A DNA stretch of 64,000 nt from Arthrobacter echini (GTDB taxonomy: Bacteria; Actinomycetota; Actinomycetes; Actinomycetales; Micrococcaceae). Shown in pieces: positions 41,668 to 49,870 of the stretch. Both the position numbers and the translations under genes were made by a program. The stretch's first letter is position 1, and each line of letters begins with the position of its first letter. The stretch spans positions 1-64,000 of the forward strand of contig NZ_VSLD01000003.1 in the NCBI RefSeq assembly GCF_008107445.1, in the 5' to 3' direction. The notes beneath the pieces were generated by a model. That model saw only the letters and a list, made by a program, of their open reading frames with translations, had not been told where the DNA came from and searched no databases.

Positions 41668-42210
41668 CTACGTGCGGCTGATGCAGAGCTGAGCCAGGGA
41701 AGGAGTAGGGACTGTTCGGGAGGTCTGGTCCGCCAGGGGTGGTCCCCGCCGGAGCAGGGAGAATGCCAGGGCGCGGCCGGTCGGGGTGAGGAGCCAGGCG
41801 ATCCCAACGAGGACAAGAGCCAGGATGCACATGCCCAGCGCCATCTCGCCAGAGCAGTCCGTATCGCATCCCACAAGCACGGTCTGGTCGCCGTGACTGT
41901 CTGGCGCCGTCAGCGCAGCAAGCGCCGAGTTCGCGGAGTGCGCAAATGATCCGGCCGCAGATGATGCAGGCCCGCCGTCGATCGCGTCCGTCCCGGCGGC
42001 TGTGTTTCCGGCGACCGCATGCGCGGCCGTGGAGGTGGACGCCGAACCCGTGGCCTGATGCGGCGTTGCGCCGTGGCCGCCCATCCAGACATGCATGGCG
42101 AGGATGCCGATGATCACCGCGGTCAGGCCGATGAGCGAGAACAGGGCAGGAAGTATGGAGGAGGGTGTGTGCGGCATCGCGGGACGACGTCGTCCTGAAC
42201 TGATTCCCAT
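41668..42210 (-). CDS. DUF6153-like small membrane protein
   Basis: A 180-aa protein with one N-terminal membrane segment (LFSLIGLTAVIIGILAMHVWM), a His/Ser/Ala-rich external loop, and a second membrane segment (MALGMCILALVLVGIAWLL). This layout and its pairing with DUF305 fit the DUF6153 family of actinobacterial copper loci. ATG 42210 follows GGGGAGG. A CsoR-type operator lies 58 bp upstream of the start. Confidence 0.72.
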   Translation of the reverse strand: MGISSGRRRPAMPHTPSSILPALFSLIGLTAVIIGILAMHVWMGGHGATPHQATGSASTSTAAHAVAGNTAAGTDAIDGGPASSAAGSFAHSANSALAALTAPDSHGDQTVLVGCDTDCSGEMALGMCILALVLVGIAWLLTPTGRALAFSLLRRGPPLADQTSRTVPTPSLAQLCISRT

Positions 42211-42267
42211 CACCACCACCTCCCCTCGCCCTACCGTCTACCGGTCATGCCGGACAGGTCTAAATCT

Positions 42268-42284
42268 ATACCCCCTAGGGGTAT
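42268..42284 (-). promoter_or_regulatory. CsoR-type copper operator
   Basis: ATACCCC and GGGGTAT form a perfect 7-bp dyad around CTA, the G-tract palindrome bound by CsoR-family copper-sensing repressors. It lies 58 bp upstream of the DUF6153 start and should control the DUF6153-DUF305 unit. No csoR gene is in the window. The hxlB start is 126 bp away on the other side, so an effect on hxlBA is possible but less likely. Confidence 0.75.
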
Positions 42285-42409
42285 GGATCAACGTGGTCTC
42301 CTGAGCCGGAGTCAGCTGTTAGCCGATTCCGGCTCCAAAAGATTCTTCCGTTCGGCAACGGTGATCTACTGGAACGTCACGCAGAAGCCTGCAGAGAGGA
42401 GCACTACTG

Positions 42410-42985
42410 ATGACTGAATCATCGGACCTTCCCTCGGTCACCGCGAGTCTCCGCCTCATCCGGGACGAACTCGCCGGAGCAGCGGACGGCCTCCAGGGGG
42501 ACCAGCTCGGTGCGCTCGTCACCGAGATCCAGCAGGCTCGACGGGTGTTCGTCACCGGCGGCGGACGCAGCGGACTCGCCTTGCGCATGCACGCCATGCG
42601 CCTCATGCACCTCGGTCTGACGGTCCACGTGGTGGGCGAGACGACGACGCCGGCCATCGACTCGGGCGATCTCCTGATCGTCGCGTCCGGCTCCGGTACC
42701 ACGGCCGCTGCGGTCGCAGCAGCCGAGACCTCGGTCTCCGAGGGTGCCCGCGTCACGGCCCTGACCACTGACGGCGAGTCGACGCTCGCGAGTATTGCCC
42801 ACGCCGTCGTCGTCATCCCCGCCGCGCAGAAGACGGACCACAGCGGCGCTGCTTCCCACCAGTACTCCGGCAGCCTCTTCGAGCAGGCGCTGCTGCTGGT
42901 GCTCGACGCCGTCTTCCACACGCTCTGGCAGTCCGACGGCACTCCCGCCGAGGAACTCTGGCCCCGGCACGCGAATCTCGAGTAG
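42410..42985 (+). CDS. hxlB: 6-phospho-3-hexuloisomerase
   Basis: A 191-aa SIS-domain isomerase. FVTGGGRSGLALRMHAMRLMHLG, GDLLIVASGSGTT and the C-terminal SLFEQALLLVLDAV are typical of PHI enzymes. It converts 3-hexulose 6-phosphate to fructose 6-phosphate in the ribulose monophosphate pathway. AGAGGAG lies before ATG 42410. It precedes hxlA by 57 bp. A hairpin (GAGCCGGA/TCCGGCTC, 42303-42335) lies in its leader region. Confidence 0.92.
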   Translation: MTESSDLPSVTASLRLIRDELAGAADGLQGDQLGALVTEIQQARRVFVTGGGRSGLALRMHAMRLMHLGLTVHVVGETTTPAIDSGDLLIVASGSGTTAAAVAAAETSVSEGARVTALTTDGESTLASIAHAVVVIPAAQKTDHSGAASHQYSGSLFEQALLLVLDAVFHTLWQSDGTPAEELWPRHANLE

Positions 42986-43042
42986 AGCACGCGAACCTCG
43001 AGTAGCGCCCCACTCTCCATTTCCAGCAAGCAAAGGACACCA

Positions 43043-43666
43043 ATGAAACTGCAACTCGCCATGGACGTACTGACACTCAAGGACGCCCTCGAACTGTCCG
43101 GGAAGGTGGCCGAGTACGTCGACATCATCGAACTCGGCACCCCGCTGGTGAAGAACGCCGGTCTTGCGGCCGTCACCGCGATCAAGGCGGCCCACCCCGA
43201 CAAGATCGTCTTCGCCGACCTGAAGACCATGGACACCGGCGAGCTCGAGGCCGGTGCGGCCTTCGAGGCGGGCGCCGACCTCATGACCGTGCTCGGCGTG
43301 GCGGACGACTCAACCATCGCCGGAGCCATCAAGGCCGGGAAGGACTACGGCCGCGGCGTCGTGGTGGACCTCATCGGCGTCGACGACAAGGCCGCCCGGG
43401 CCAAGGAGGTCACCGACCTTGGCGCCGAGTTCGTCGAGTTCCACGCGGGCCTCGACGAGCAGGCCCAGGACGGCTACGACCTGGGCACCCTGCTGACCGC
43501 GGGCAAGAAGGCCGGCGTCCCGTTCTCCGTCGCCGGTGGTGTGGAGCTCGACACCATCAAGGACGTGCAGGCCTCGGGTGCCGACGTCGCCGTCATTGGC
43601 AGCGGCATCTACAGCACTGATGATCCCGCTGAGGCTGCCCGCGCACTGCGCGACGCCATCAGCTGA
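43043..43666 (+). CDS. hxlA: 3-hexulose-6-phosphate synthase
   Basis: A 207-aa (beta/alpha)8 enzyme of the orotidine-decarboxylase suprafamily. LAMDVLTLKDAL, EVGTPL-type EL GTPLVKNAGL, FADLKTMDTGELEA (the DxKxxD catalytic motif) and the phosphate site VAGGVELDTI are visible. It condenses formaldehyde with ribulose 5-phosphate. With hxlB it forms a compact formaldehyde-fixation pair, used for detoxification or C1 assimilation. AAAGGA precedes the ATG, and a strong terminator follows. Confidence 0.93.
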   Translation: MKLQLAMDVLTLKDALELSGKVAEYVDIIELGTPLVKNAGLAAVTAIKAAHPDKIVFADLKTMDTGELEAGAAFEAGADLMTVLGVADDSTIAGAIKAGKDYGRGVVVDLIGVDDKAARAKEVTDLGAEFVEFHAGLDEQAQDGYDLGTLLTAGKKAGVPFSVAGGVELDTIKDVQASGADVAVIGSGIYSTDDPAEAARALRDAIS

Positions 43667-43700
43667 TCCTCCCGACTCCCCAGAGGGAGTAGTGCGCAGA

Positions 43701-43729
43701 AAGGCCGGCTCCCGCGGGGAGCCGGCCTT
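43701..43729. terminator. Bidirectional hairpin between hxlA and the symporter gene
   Basis: A perfect 13-bp stem (AAGGCCGGCTCCC with GGGAGCCGGCCTT) around a 3-nt loop lies between the convergent ends of hxlA and the symporter gene. Confidence 0.8.
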
Positions 43730-43749
43730 CCAGTCTGTAAGGGTGCTCG

Positions 43750-45249
43750 CTACCGCACGGAAGTCCTCAGCCCTTTCTCCCGGGCGACGACGCCGTCGAT
43801 ATCCACGAAACCATCGATCGCCTCGACTGCCGGTGGCTTCGTGGCGAAGCTCAGACCGACCATGACGACGACGTTCGCGATCAGCCCGAGGATGCCAGGG
43901 TTGATGTCGAACAGTGGCTCGGCCGCGAACTGGTAGTAGTAGTTCACCAGGGCGCCCACGAGCAGCCCGGCGATCACGCCGGGAGCCGTGGCCCGGCGCC
44001 AGTAGAGGGCGCTGTAGACGGCCGGGGCGAACTGAACGATCGATCCGTACGCGCCGAGCAGCAGCGCGATGAGCCCCTGCCCGCCGAACACCGCGATGAG
44101 GTAGGCGGCCCCGCCGATCACGACGACGGCGGTCCGCATGGTCACCAGCGTCCGCTGCTCCGGCATGTTGGGCCTGATCTGGTGCACGACGCCGTTCGTG
44201 AACTCGATGGAGGCGCTGTGCGTGATCGCGTCCGCAGAGGACATGGCGGCTGCCAGCGCACCCGCGCCCACCAGACCGTAGAGCCAGCCCGGCATCTGGA
44301 GCACATTCGTGATCAGGTGGGGGAGGATCTCGTCGGGAAGGACGTCACCCGACTGCACGGTGCCGATGGCTGCGAAGCCGGCAAGCAGCAGCGGGATCAG
44401 GAACAGGGCGAAGATGGGGTAGATCAGCACGGTGCGCTTGATGGTGACGGGCCGCGACGAGTACGACTTCGAGAACAGGTGCGGCCACATCAGGATGCCG
44501 ACGAGGGACACCAGGATGGTGGTGGTGTAGGCCGTGGCCGACATCGTGGAGCCCTCGGAGCCGATCTCCAGGAACCCTGGCCGATCGCGGGCGATGCTCG
44601 AGAACATGGCGCCGGTGCTGCCGTGGAGCTGGACGACGACGACGATCCCGATCACCCAGGAGATCACCACCATCAGGATGGCCTGGAAGACGTCGGACCA
44701 GGCGGCGGCGCGCAATCCGCCGGTGGCCACGTAGACCACCACGATGCCGTAGGCGGCCAGGGCGCCGAGCCAGAACGGGACCTTCCCGTCGGTCATGATG
44801 TTGAAGATGTACGCCATGCCCTTCATCTGCGTCGCGAGGTACTGCACGAAGGCGAAGAGCGCGATGACGGCGATCAGCACGGGGATGGCCCGGTTGCGGA
44901 AGCGTGCGAAGAGGAAACCGGAGACGGTGTAGAGATCGAGGCGCTGGCCGATCTTCCGGATCTTCGGACCGATGATGTACCAGGGCAGGATGCCGAACGC
45001 CGTGTAGACGATGATGTAGTACGCCGGTGCTCCGCGGTCGAAGGCCCAGCCCGGTGCGCCGAGGAACGAGAACGCGCTGAAGACCGCACCGCCCATGAGG
45101 CAGGCCGTGACGAGGATGCCGAGGGTACGGCCGGCGACGGCGAATTCACTGACGGATCCGCCGCGGCCCTTGCCCGCCCAGAGGCCGATGAGAAGTGCGA
45201 CGGCCAGATAGGCCAGCATGATCATGAGTGCCCATTGCCAGTCCTGCAT
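43750..45249 (-). CDS. Sodium:solute symporter (SSS family)
   Basis: A 499-aa inner-membrane transporter with about 13 hydrophobic segments and SSS-family features: GGSVSEFAVAGRTLG near residue 33, SAFSFLGAPGW, and ALAAAMSSADAITHSASIEF. Last gene of a five-gene minus operon with an aminotransferase, two amidohydrolases and a DUF3311 protein. DUF3311 proteins commonly pair with this symporter subgroup. Probably imports the amide or carbamoyl compound degraded by the operon (inference). Confidence 0.9.
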   Translation of the reverse strand: MQDWQWALMIMLAYLAVALLIGLWAGKGRGGSVSEFAVAGRTLGILVTACLMGGAVFSAFSFLGAPGWAFDRGAPAYYIIVYTAFGILPWYIIGPKIRKIGQRLDLYTVSGFLFARFRNRAIPVLIAVIALFAFVQYLATQMKGMAYIFNIMTDGKVPFWLGALAAYGIVVVYVATGGLRAAAWSDVFQAILMVVISWVIGIVVVVQLHGSTGAMFSSIARDRPGFLEIGSEGSTMSATAYTTTILVSLVGILMWPHLFSKSYSSRPVTIKRTVLIYPIFALFLIPLLLAGFAAIGTVQSGDVLPDEILPHLITNVLQMPGWLYGLVGAGALAAAMSSADAITHSASIEFTNGVVHQIRPNMPEQRTLVTMRTAVVVIGGAAYLIAVFGGQGLIALLLGAYGSIVQFAPAVYSALYWRRATAPGVIAGLLVGALVNYYYQFAAEPLFDINPGILGLIANVVVMVGLSFATKPPAVEAIDGFVDIDGVVAREKGLRTSVR

Positions 45250-45473
45250 CAGTCCTCACCCTCCTGCTGCTTGTTCTCCGGGTCCAGGAAGTAGAGGACG
45301 ATCACCGCGACGAACACGATGAGCACCCAGAGGATCACCCAGAAGAAGCTGAACGGGAAACCGAGAACGATCGGCATCTCGCGATTCGCGAAACCGTAGA
45401 GCGGGAAGATCAGCGGCAGGAACGCCGCCACGGACACGATCGTGAAGATCGTGGTGAACGTTCGCTTTTTCAT
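45249..45473 (-). CDS. DUF3311-family small membrane protein
   Basis: A 74-aa protein with two membrane segments (FTIVSVAAFLPLIFPLYGF and FFWVILWVLIVFVAVIVLYFL) and a charged tail. The size and its place directly before an SSS symporter fit DUF3311, probably a small transporter subunit. It overlaps the upstream M20 gene by four bases and the symporter start by one. Confidence 0.85.
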   Translation of the reverse strand: MKKRTFTTIFTIVSVAAFLPLIFPLYGFANREMPIVLGFPFSFFWVILWVLIVFVAVIVLYFLDPENKQQEGED

Positions 45474-46729
45474 CCTTCACCTGCTTTCTCTGTTGTGCTG
45501 GTGGTCAGTGCCCCATGGATCAGTTCGGTGGCCACGTCGGTGAGGGCGCGGAGACCGGAGACCATGTCGTCGTCGGTGGTGAACTCGCGTTCGCAGTGGG
45601 AGACGCCGTCCACCGACGGGATGAACAGCATCACGGAGGGAACCATGCTGTTCATGGCCACGGAGTCATGTCCCGCCATGGTCTGGATGCGGCGGATCCC
45701 GAGTCCGAGCCTGGCCGCCACCTTCTCGGTGAGCTCCACGCCGTTCTCCGGGAAGTGTTGGACAGGGCGGACGTCGAAGTCCCTGACCGTGATCTGCAGG
45801 TGCTGTTCCTCGGCGAACGCCTCGATGTCACGCATGAGACTCGCCCGGGCAGCCGCCACGATGTCCGGGTCCCCCGAGCGCAGGTCCGCCACCAGGTGCA
45901 CCCGGCGGGCGACGACGATGGGTGAGTTCGGCTCCACGTTGAACCGGCCGACGGAGGAGACCATGGCCTCCTCCTCGAACTCCTTCGTCAGCTCGTGGAC
46001 GAGCTGGACCACTCTCGCCGCCCCGAGCAGGGCATCATGGCGGTCCGCCATGGCGGTGGCGCCGGTGTGGGACTGCTCGCCGAGTACCTCGATGTCGAGC
46101 TTCTGCGTGTACCAGCTCGAATCGACCGCCCCGAGTGCCAGGGACTCGCGCTCGAGCCGGCGGCCCTGCTCGATGTGCACCTCGGCGTAGGCGACGGCCT
46201 CCGGGCGCTCATCCGTGCCGAGGAAACCGATCCCGCCCAGGGCGTCCCGGACGGAGACGCCGTCGAGATCCTGGACCGCCAGCATGTCCTCCTGGTCCAT
46301 CAGCCCGGCGTAGACGGAGCTGCCCATGAGCGACGGCGGGAACCGGGCACCCTCCTCGTTGAACCAGTTGACGACGGCGAGATTGTGCGTGGGGGGATCC
46401 GAGGCCGCGATCTGTTCGCTGATGGTCCGTGCGGCGTGCAGGGCTGCGATGACGCCGAAGGCGCCGTCGAAGCGCCCGGCCAGCGGCTGGCTGTCCAGAT
46501 GGGATCCGATGAGCACGAAGGGCGCTCCGGGTGTCCACTCCAGCAGCGCGAACATGTTGCCGATGCCGTCCACGCGGACGGGCCAGCCCTGCCGCGCTGC
46601 CCATTCGGCGAACCAGGTCCGGGTCCGGCCGTCCTCCGGCGTCGCGGCCTGGCGTTCCACGCCGTTCCCGCTCGTGGCGCCGATGGTCGCGACCTCGTGG
46701 AAGTCCGTCAGGAAGGCTTCAGCGGACAC
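45470..46729 (-). CDS. M20-family N-carbamoyl amidohydrolase (allantoate/ureidopropionase-like)
   Basis: A 419-aa zinc hydrolase of the hydantoinase/carbamoylase M20 group. IGSHLDSQPLAGRFDGAFGV supplies the first metal His and Asp, FNEEGARFPPSLMGSSVYAG the paired Glu, YAEVHIEQGRRLE another His, and TMAGHDSVAMN the last metal His. It likely removes the carbamoyl group from an N-carbamoyl amino acid. The GTG start at 46729 follows AAGGAG. Context with an omega-aminotransferase suggests N-carbamoyl-beta-alanine or a similar substrate, but no dihydropyrimidinase is present. Confidence 0.85.
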   Translation of the reverse strand: MSAEAFLTDFHEVATIGATSGNGVERQAATPEDGRTRTWFAEWAARQGWPVRVDGIGNMFALLEWTPGAPFVLIGSHLDSQPLAGRFDGAFGVIAALHAARTISEQIAASDPPTHNLAVVNWFNEEGARFPPSLMGSSVYAGLMDQEDMLAVQDLDGVSVRDALGGIGFLGTDERPEAVAYAEVHIEQGRRLERESLALGAVDSSWYTQKLDIEVLGEQSHTGATAMADRHDALLGAARVVQLVHELTKEFEEEAMVSSVGRFNVEPNSPIVVARRVHLVADLRSGDPDIVAAARASLMRDIEAFAEEQHLQITVRDFDVRPVQHFPENGVELTEKVAARLGLGIRRIQTMAGHDSVAMNSMVPSVMLFIPSVDGVSHCEREFTTDDDMVSGLRALTDVATELIHGALTTSTTEKAGEG

Positions 46730-46778
46730 GGTGGGGCTCCTTCGGCTCAGGGATGTCGGCGGTCTGGTGGCAACAGGA

Positions 46779-48380
46779 TCATGGGGCGGACCACACGCAC
46801 TCGCCGCCCACCCAGGTGGAGCGGACGGCGGTCCGGTGGATCTCGGAACCCGCGACGGCGGTGATGTCCTGATCCAGCACCACGAAGTCCGCGAGCTGTC
46901 CGGGGGTGAGGCGGCCCTTGATGTGCGCCTCGCCCGTGGCTGCGGCGGAGCCGTGGGTGTAGACCCCGAGGGCATCGAGGACGTCCAGCCGCTGCTGCGG
47001 CCCGACGACGAGCCCGTCGGCGGATTCGCGGGTCACCATGCTCTGCAGGGCCACGAGCGGATCGATGGGCACGATCGGGTAGTCGGAGGACCCCGCCACC
47101 GCGATCCCGGCGTCGAGCATGGACCGGTGGGCGCAGGTGAACTGCGCGCGGTCCTCGCCGTAGTAGGTGGTGATCTGCCGGCCGTAGAAGTGGACGAAGG
47201 CCCCGAACGGGACCGGGGTGACGCCGGCCCGCTTGATGCGGTCGATGATGCCGGCGTCCACGATGCTGCAGTGCTCTATCCGGTGGTTCATGCGTGCTTG
47301 CGCCGGTTCCGGGGGCAGGGCTTCGATGGCGTCGAGGACCTTGCTGATCGCCAGATCACCGTTGGCGTGGACGGCGGCGCGCAGACCGGCGTCGTGCACC
47401 TGCCGGAGCTGCTGGGTGAACTGCTCGTCGTCGAGGACCTGCAGGCCGTTCCCGGAGTCGCTCTCGCCGGGGTAGGGCCGGCTGCAGAGGCAGGTACCGC
47501 CGCCGAGGGCGCCGTCGAGCATCATCTTCACACCGGCGAACTGGAGGCGTGTGTCGGCGGGGGAGACCGGAGGTGAGGCCGGATCGAAGTAGCTGTGCCA
47601 GAGCAGCATGTTCACACGCGGCGTGAGCGTCCCGGCGTCGAGCGCCGCGCGGTACAGCTGCTCCTCCACGGGGGTGACGATGGCGTCGCAGTAGGACGTG
47701 ATGCCCACCGCGTGCAGTTCGGCGTTGACCTCGGCCAGTGCGGCGGTCCGGGCGGACAGCTCGGTCGGGTCCACGATTTTGCCCTTGCCCGTGCCGGGCA
47801 GCCACTGGTCCAGCCAGGCGCACTCGAACATCCAGCCGTTGAGCGAGCCATCCTCATCGGTCAGGAGCTGCCCGCCCGCAGGTGCATCCGCGGCGGTCCT
47901 GTAGCCCATCAGCTCGAGCGCGGCACTGTTGGCGACCGCGCGGTGGAAGCTGTACTGGATGAGCAGGATCGGCCGGTCGCCGGAGATGGAATCGAGGAAG
48001 GCCCGGTTGACGACGTCGGCCGTGAGCCGGCGGTCGTCGAGGGCGTGCCCGATCACCCAGGCGCCATTGGGGACTGTCGCGGCGCGGGCGGTGACGGCCC
48101 GGCGTAGGTCGTCCGGGTGGTCCACCTCGGTGAGATCGAGCCTGGCGCGGGCCAGGGCGGCCTGGGAGACGTGGCAGTGGGCGTCGTTGAAGCCCGGGAC
48201 CACGAGGGCGCCGTGCAGGCGGATCTGCTCGGCGTCCGGGTACTGCTCCTCCAGCAGCGCGAGGGTGCCGGTCGCAGCGATCCAGCCGTCACGGACCGCG
48301 AAGGCCTCCGGCTCCGTGCCGTCGAGGGCGATGATCCGCTCGGCGGTGAAGATCCGCACGGGATGCCCGGCGCCGTCCAC
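46779..48380 (-). CDS. YtcJ-like metal-dependent amidohydrolase
   Basis: A 533-aa amidohydrolase-superfamily (amidohydro_3/YtcJ) protein. LVVPGFNDAHCHVSQAAL gives the HxH metal pair, FAGVKMMLDGALGGGTC the bridging region, and AVHANGDLAISKVLDAI with MNHRIEHCSIVD further metal histidines. Substrates of this subgroup are mostly unknown small amides or N-acyl compounds. GTG 48380 is one base after the aminotransferase stop, so they are cotranscribed. Confidence 0.85.
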   Translation of the reverse strand: MDGAGHPVRIFTAERIIALDGTEPEAFAVRDGWIAATGTLALLEEQYPDAEQIRLHGALVVPGFNDAHCHVSQAALARARLDLTEVDHPDDLRRAVTARAATVPNGAWVIGHALDDRRLTADVVNRAFLDSISGDRPILLIQYSFHRAVANSAALELMGYRTAADAPAGGQLLTDEDGSLNGWMFECAWLDQWLPGTGKGKIVDPTELSARTAALAEVNAELHAVGITSYCDAIVTPVEEQLYRAALDAGTLTPRVNMLLWHSYFDPASPPVSPADTRLQFAGVKMMLDGALGGGTCLCSRPYPGESDSGNGLQVLDDEQFTQQLRQVHDAGLRAAVHANGDLAISKVLDAIEALPPEPAQARMNHRIEHCSIVDAGIIDRIKRAGVTPVPFGAFVHFYGRQITTYYGEDRAQFTCAHRSMLDAGIAVAGSSDYPIVPIDPLVALQSMVTRESADGLVVGPQQRLDVLDALGVYTHGSAAATGEAHIKGRLTPGQLADFVVLDQDITAVAGSEIHRTAVRSTWVGGECVWSAP

Positions 48381-48381
48381 C

Positions 48382-49755
48382 CTACGAGCCCGTGTAGTAC
48401 CGGTCGGCCACCTCGAGTGCGGCGTCGAGGGCCTCGACGCCCTCCGCGATCTCCTCCGCGGAGGTGTTGCACGGCGGGACCACGTGGGTGCGGTTGAAGT
48501 GCGTGAAGGGCCAGAGGCCGTGCTTCTTGCACTCGGCGGCGAACTCGGTCATGGGCCGCGCGTCGTCGCCCGTTGCGTTGAACGGCACGAGCGGTTCGCG
48601 GGTCTCGCGGTCCCTTACCAGTTCCAGGGCCCAGAAGACGCCGAGCCCGCGGACCTCACCCACGCTGGGGTGGCGCTGGGCGAGCGCGCGCAGGGCCGGG
48701 CCGATGGTGTCCTCGCCCAGGGAGCGGGCGTTCTCGACGATCCGCTCGTCGTGGAAGGCGGTGATGGAGGCGACGGCGGAGGCACAGGCCAGCGGGTGCC
48801 CGGAGTACGTCAGCCCGCCGGGGAAGGGCCGGTCGCGGAAGTACTCCGCGATGCTGTCGGAGATGATCACGCCGCCCAGGGGCACATAGCCGGAGTTGAC
48901 GCCCTTGGCGAAGGTGATCAGATCGGGTGTGACGTTCCACCGGTTCACCGCGAACCACTCACCGCACCGGCCGAATCCGGCCATGACCTCGTCGGCGATC
49001 ATCATGATGCCGAACTCGTCGCACAGCGCCCGGACCCCGGACAGGTAGTCCTCCGGCGGCACCAGGATGCCGTTGGTCCCGACCACGGGCTCGAGGATGA
49101 TGGCCGCGATGGTGTGCGCCCCCTCCACCGTGATGGTGTCGCGCAGGTGGGAGAGCGCGCGGTCGCACTCCTCCTCCTCGGTCGTGGCGAAGAACGCCGA
49201 GCGGTACAGGTACGGGCCCCAGTAGTGCACGACGCCGGCCATCGCCGGTTCCGAGGCCCAGCGGCGCGGATCCCCGGTCATCGAGATGGCTCCCGCCGTC
49301 GAGCCGTGGTAGCTGCGGTACGCGGCCATGACCTTGTGCCGTCCGGTGGAGAGCCGTGCCATGCGGACGGCGTTCTCCGTGGCCTCGGCCCCGCCGTTGG
49401 TGAAGAACACGGTATTCAGATCTCCCGGCGCCACCTCGGCGATCAGGCGGGCCGCCTCGGAACGGGCGTCGTTGGCGAAGGCGGGCGCGATGGTTGCGAG
49501 CTTCCCGGCCTGCTCCTGGATCGCCGCCACGACGGCCGGGTGCTGGTGGCCCAGATTGAGGTTGACGAGCTGGGAGGAGAAATCGAGATACCGGGTGCCG
49601 TCGTAGTCCCAGAAGTAGGAGCCGCGGCCACCGGCGACGGGCAGCGGGTCGATATGACCCTGGGCGGACCAGGAGTGGAATACGTGGGTCCGATCGAGGC
49701 GGCGAACCTCGGCACCGGCCTCCGGATCGGCTGAGATGTCAGTTGTCGACGTCAT
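48382..49755 (-). CDS. Class III omega-aminotransferase
   Basis: A 457-aa PLP-dependent class III aminotransferase. FTNGGAEATENAVRMAR, YRSYHGSTAGAISMTGDPR, MMIADEVMAGFGRCG (Asp binding the PLP nitrogen) and ITFAKGVNSGYVPLGGV (catalytic Lys) are typical. It transfers the amino group of a beta-alanine-, taurine- or omega-amine-like substrate to pyruvate or 2-oxoglutarate. First gene of the operon, divergent from the MocR regulator with a 115-bp intergenic region. Confidence 0.88.
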   Translation of the reverse strand: MTSTTDISADPEAGAEVRRLDRTHVFHSWSAQGHIDPLPVAGGRGSYFWDYDGTRYLDFSSQLVNLNLGHQHPAVVAAIQEQAGKLATIAPAFANDARSEAARLIAEVAPGDLNTVFFTNGGAEATENAVRMARLSTGRHKVMAAYRSYHGSTAGAISMTGDPRRWASEPAMAGVVHYWGPYLYRSAFFATTEEEECDRALSHLRDTITVEGAHTIAAIILEPVVGTNGILVPPEDYLSGVRALCDEFGIMMIADEVMAGFGRCGEWFAVNRWNVTPDLITFAKGVNSGYVPLGGVIISDSIAEYFRDRPFPGGLTYSGHPLACASAVASITAFHDERIVENARSLGEDTIGPALRALAQRHPSVGEVRGLGVFWALELVRDRETREPLVPFNATGDDARPMTEFAAECKKHGLWPFTHFNRTHVVPPCNTSAEEIAEGVEALDAALEVADRYYTGS

Positions 49756-49857
49756 GGGGTCCTCCTGCGCATGGGCACCACGAGCGGCTCTCGAATGGCG
49801 GCCTCTTCCTGCCTCCGAGGATAGGGGCGAAAACCTACCACTACAATAGGAGTTTTG

Positions 49858-49870
49858 TTATGTTACATAA
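49858..49870. promoter_or_regulatory. Palindrome directly before the MocR start codon
   Basis: TTATGT-T-ACATAA, a perfect 6-bp dyad with a single central base, ends on the base before the MocR ATG. The AT-rich site stands out in this GC-rich region and could be the autoregulatory operator of the divergent promoters. Confidence 0.5.

Noticed and set aside
42303-42335. Leader hairpin before hxlB as a riboswitch
   Set aside because: A simple 8-bp stem with a 17-nt loop; no conserved riboswitch core was recognised.
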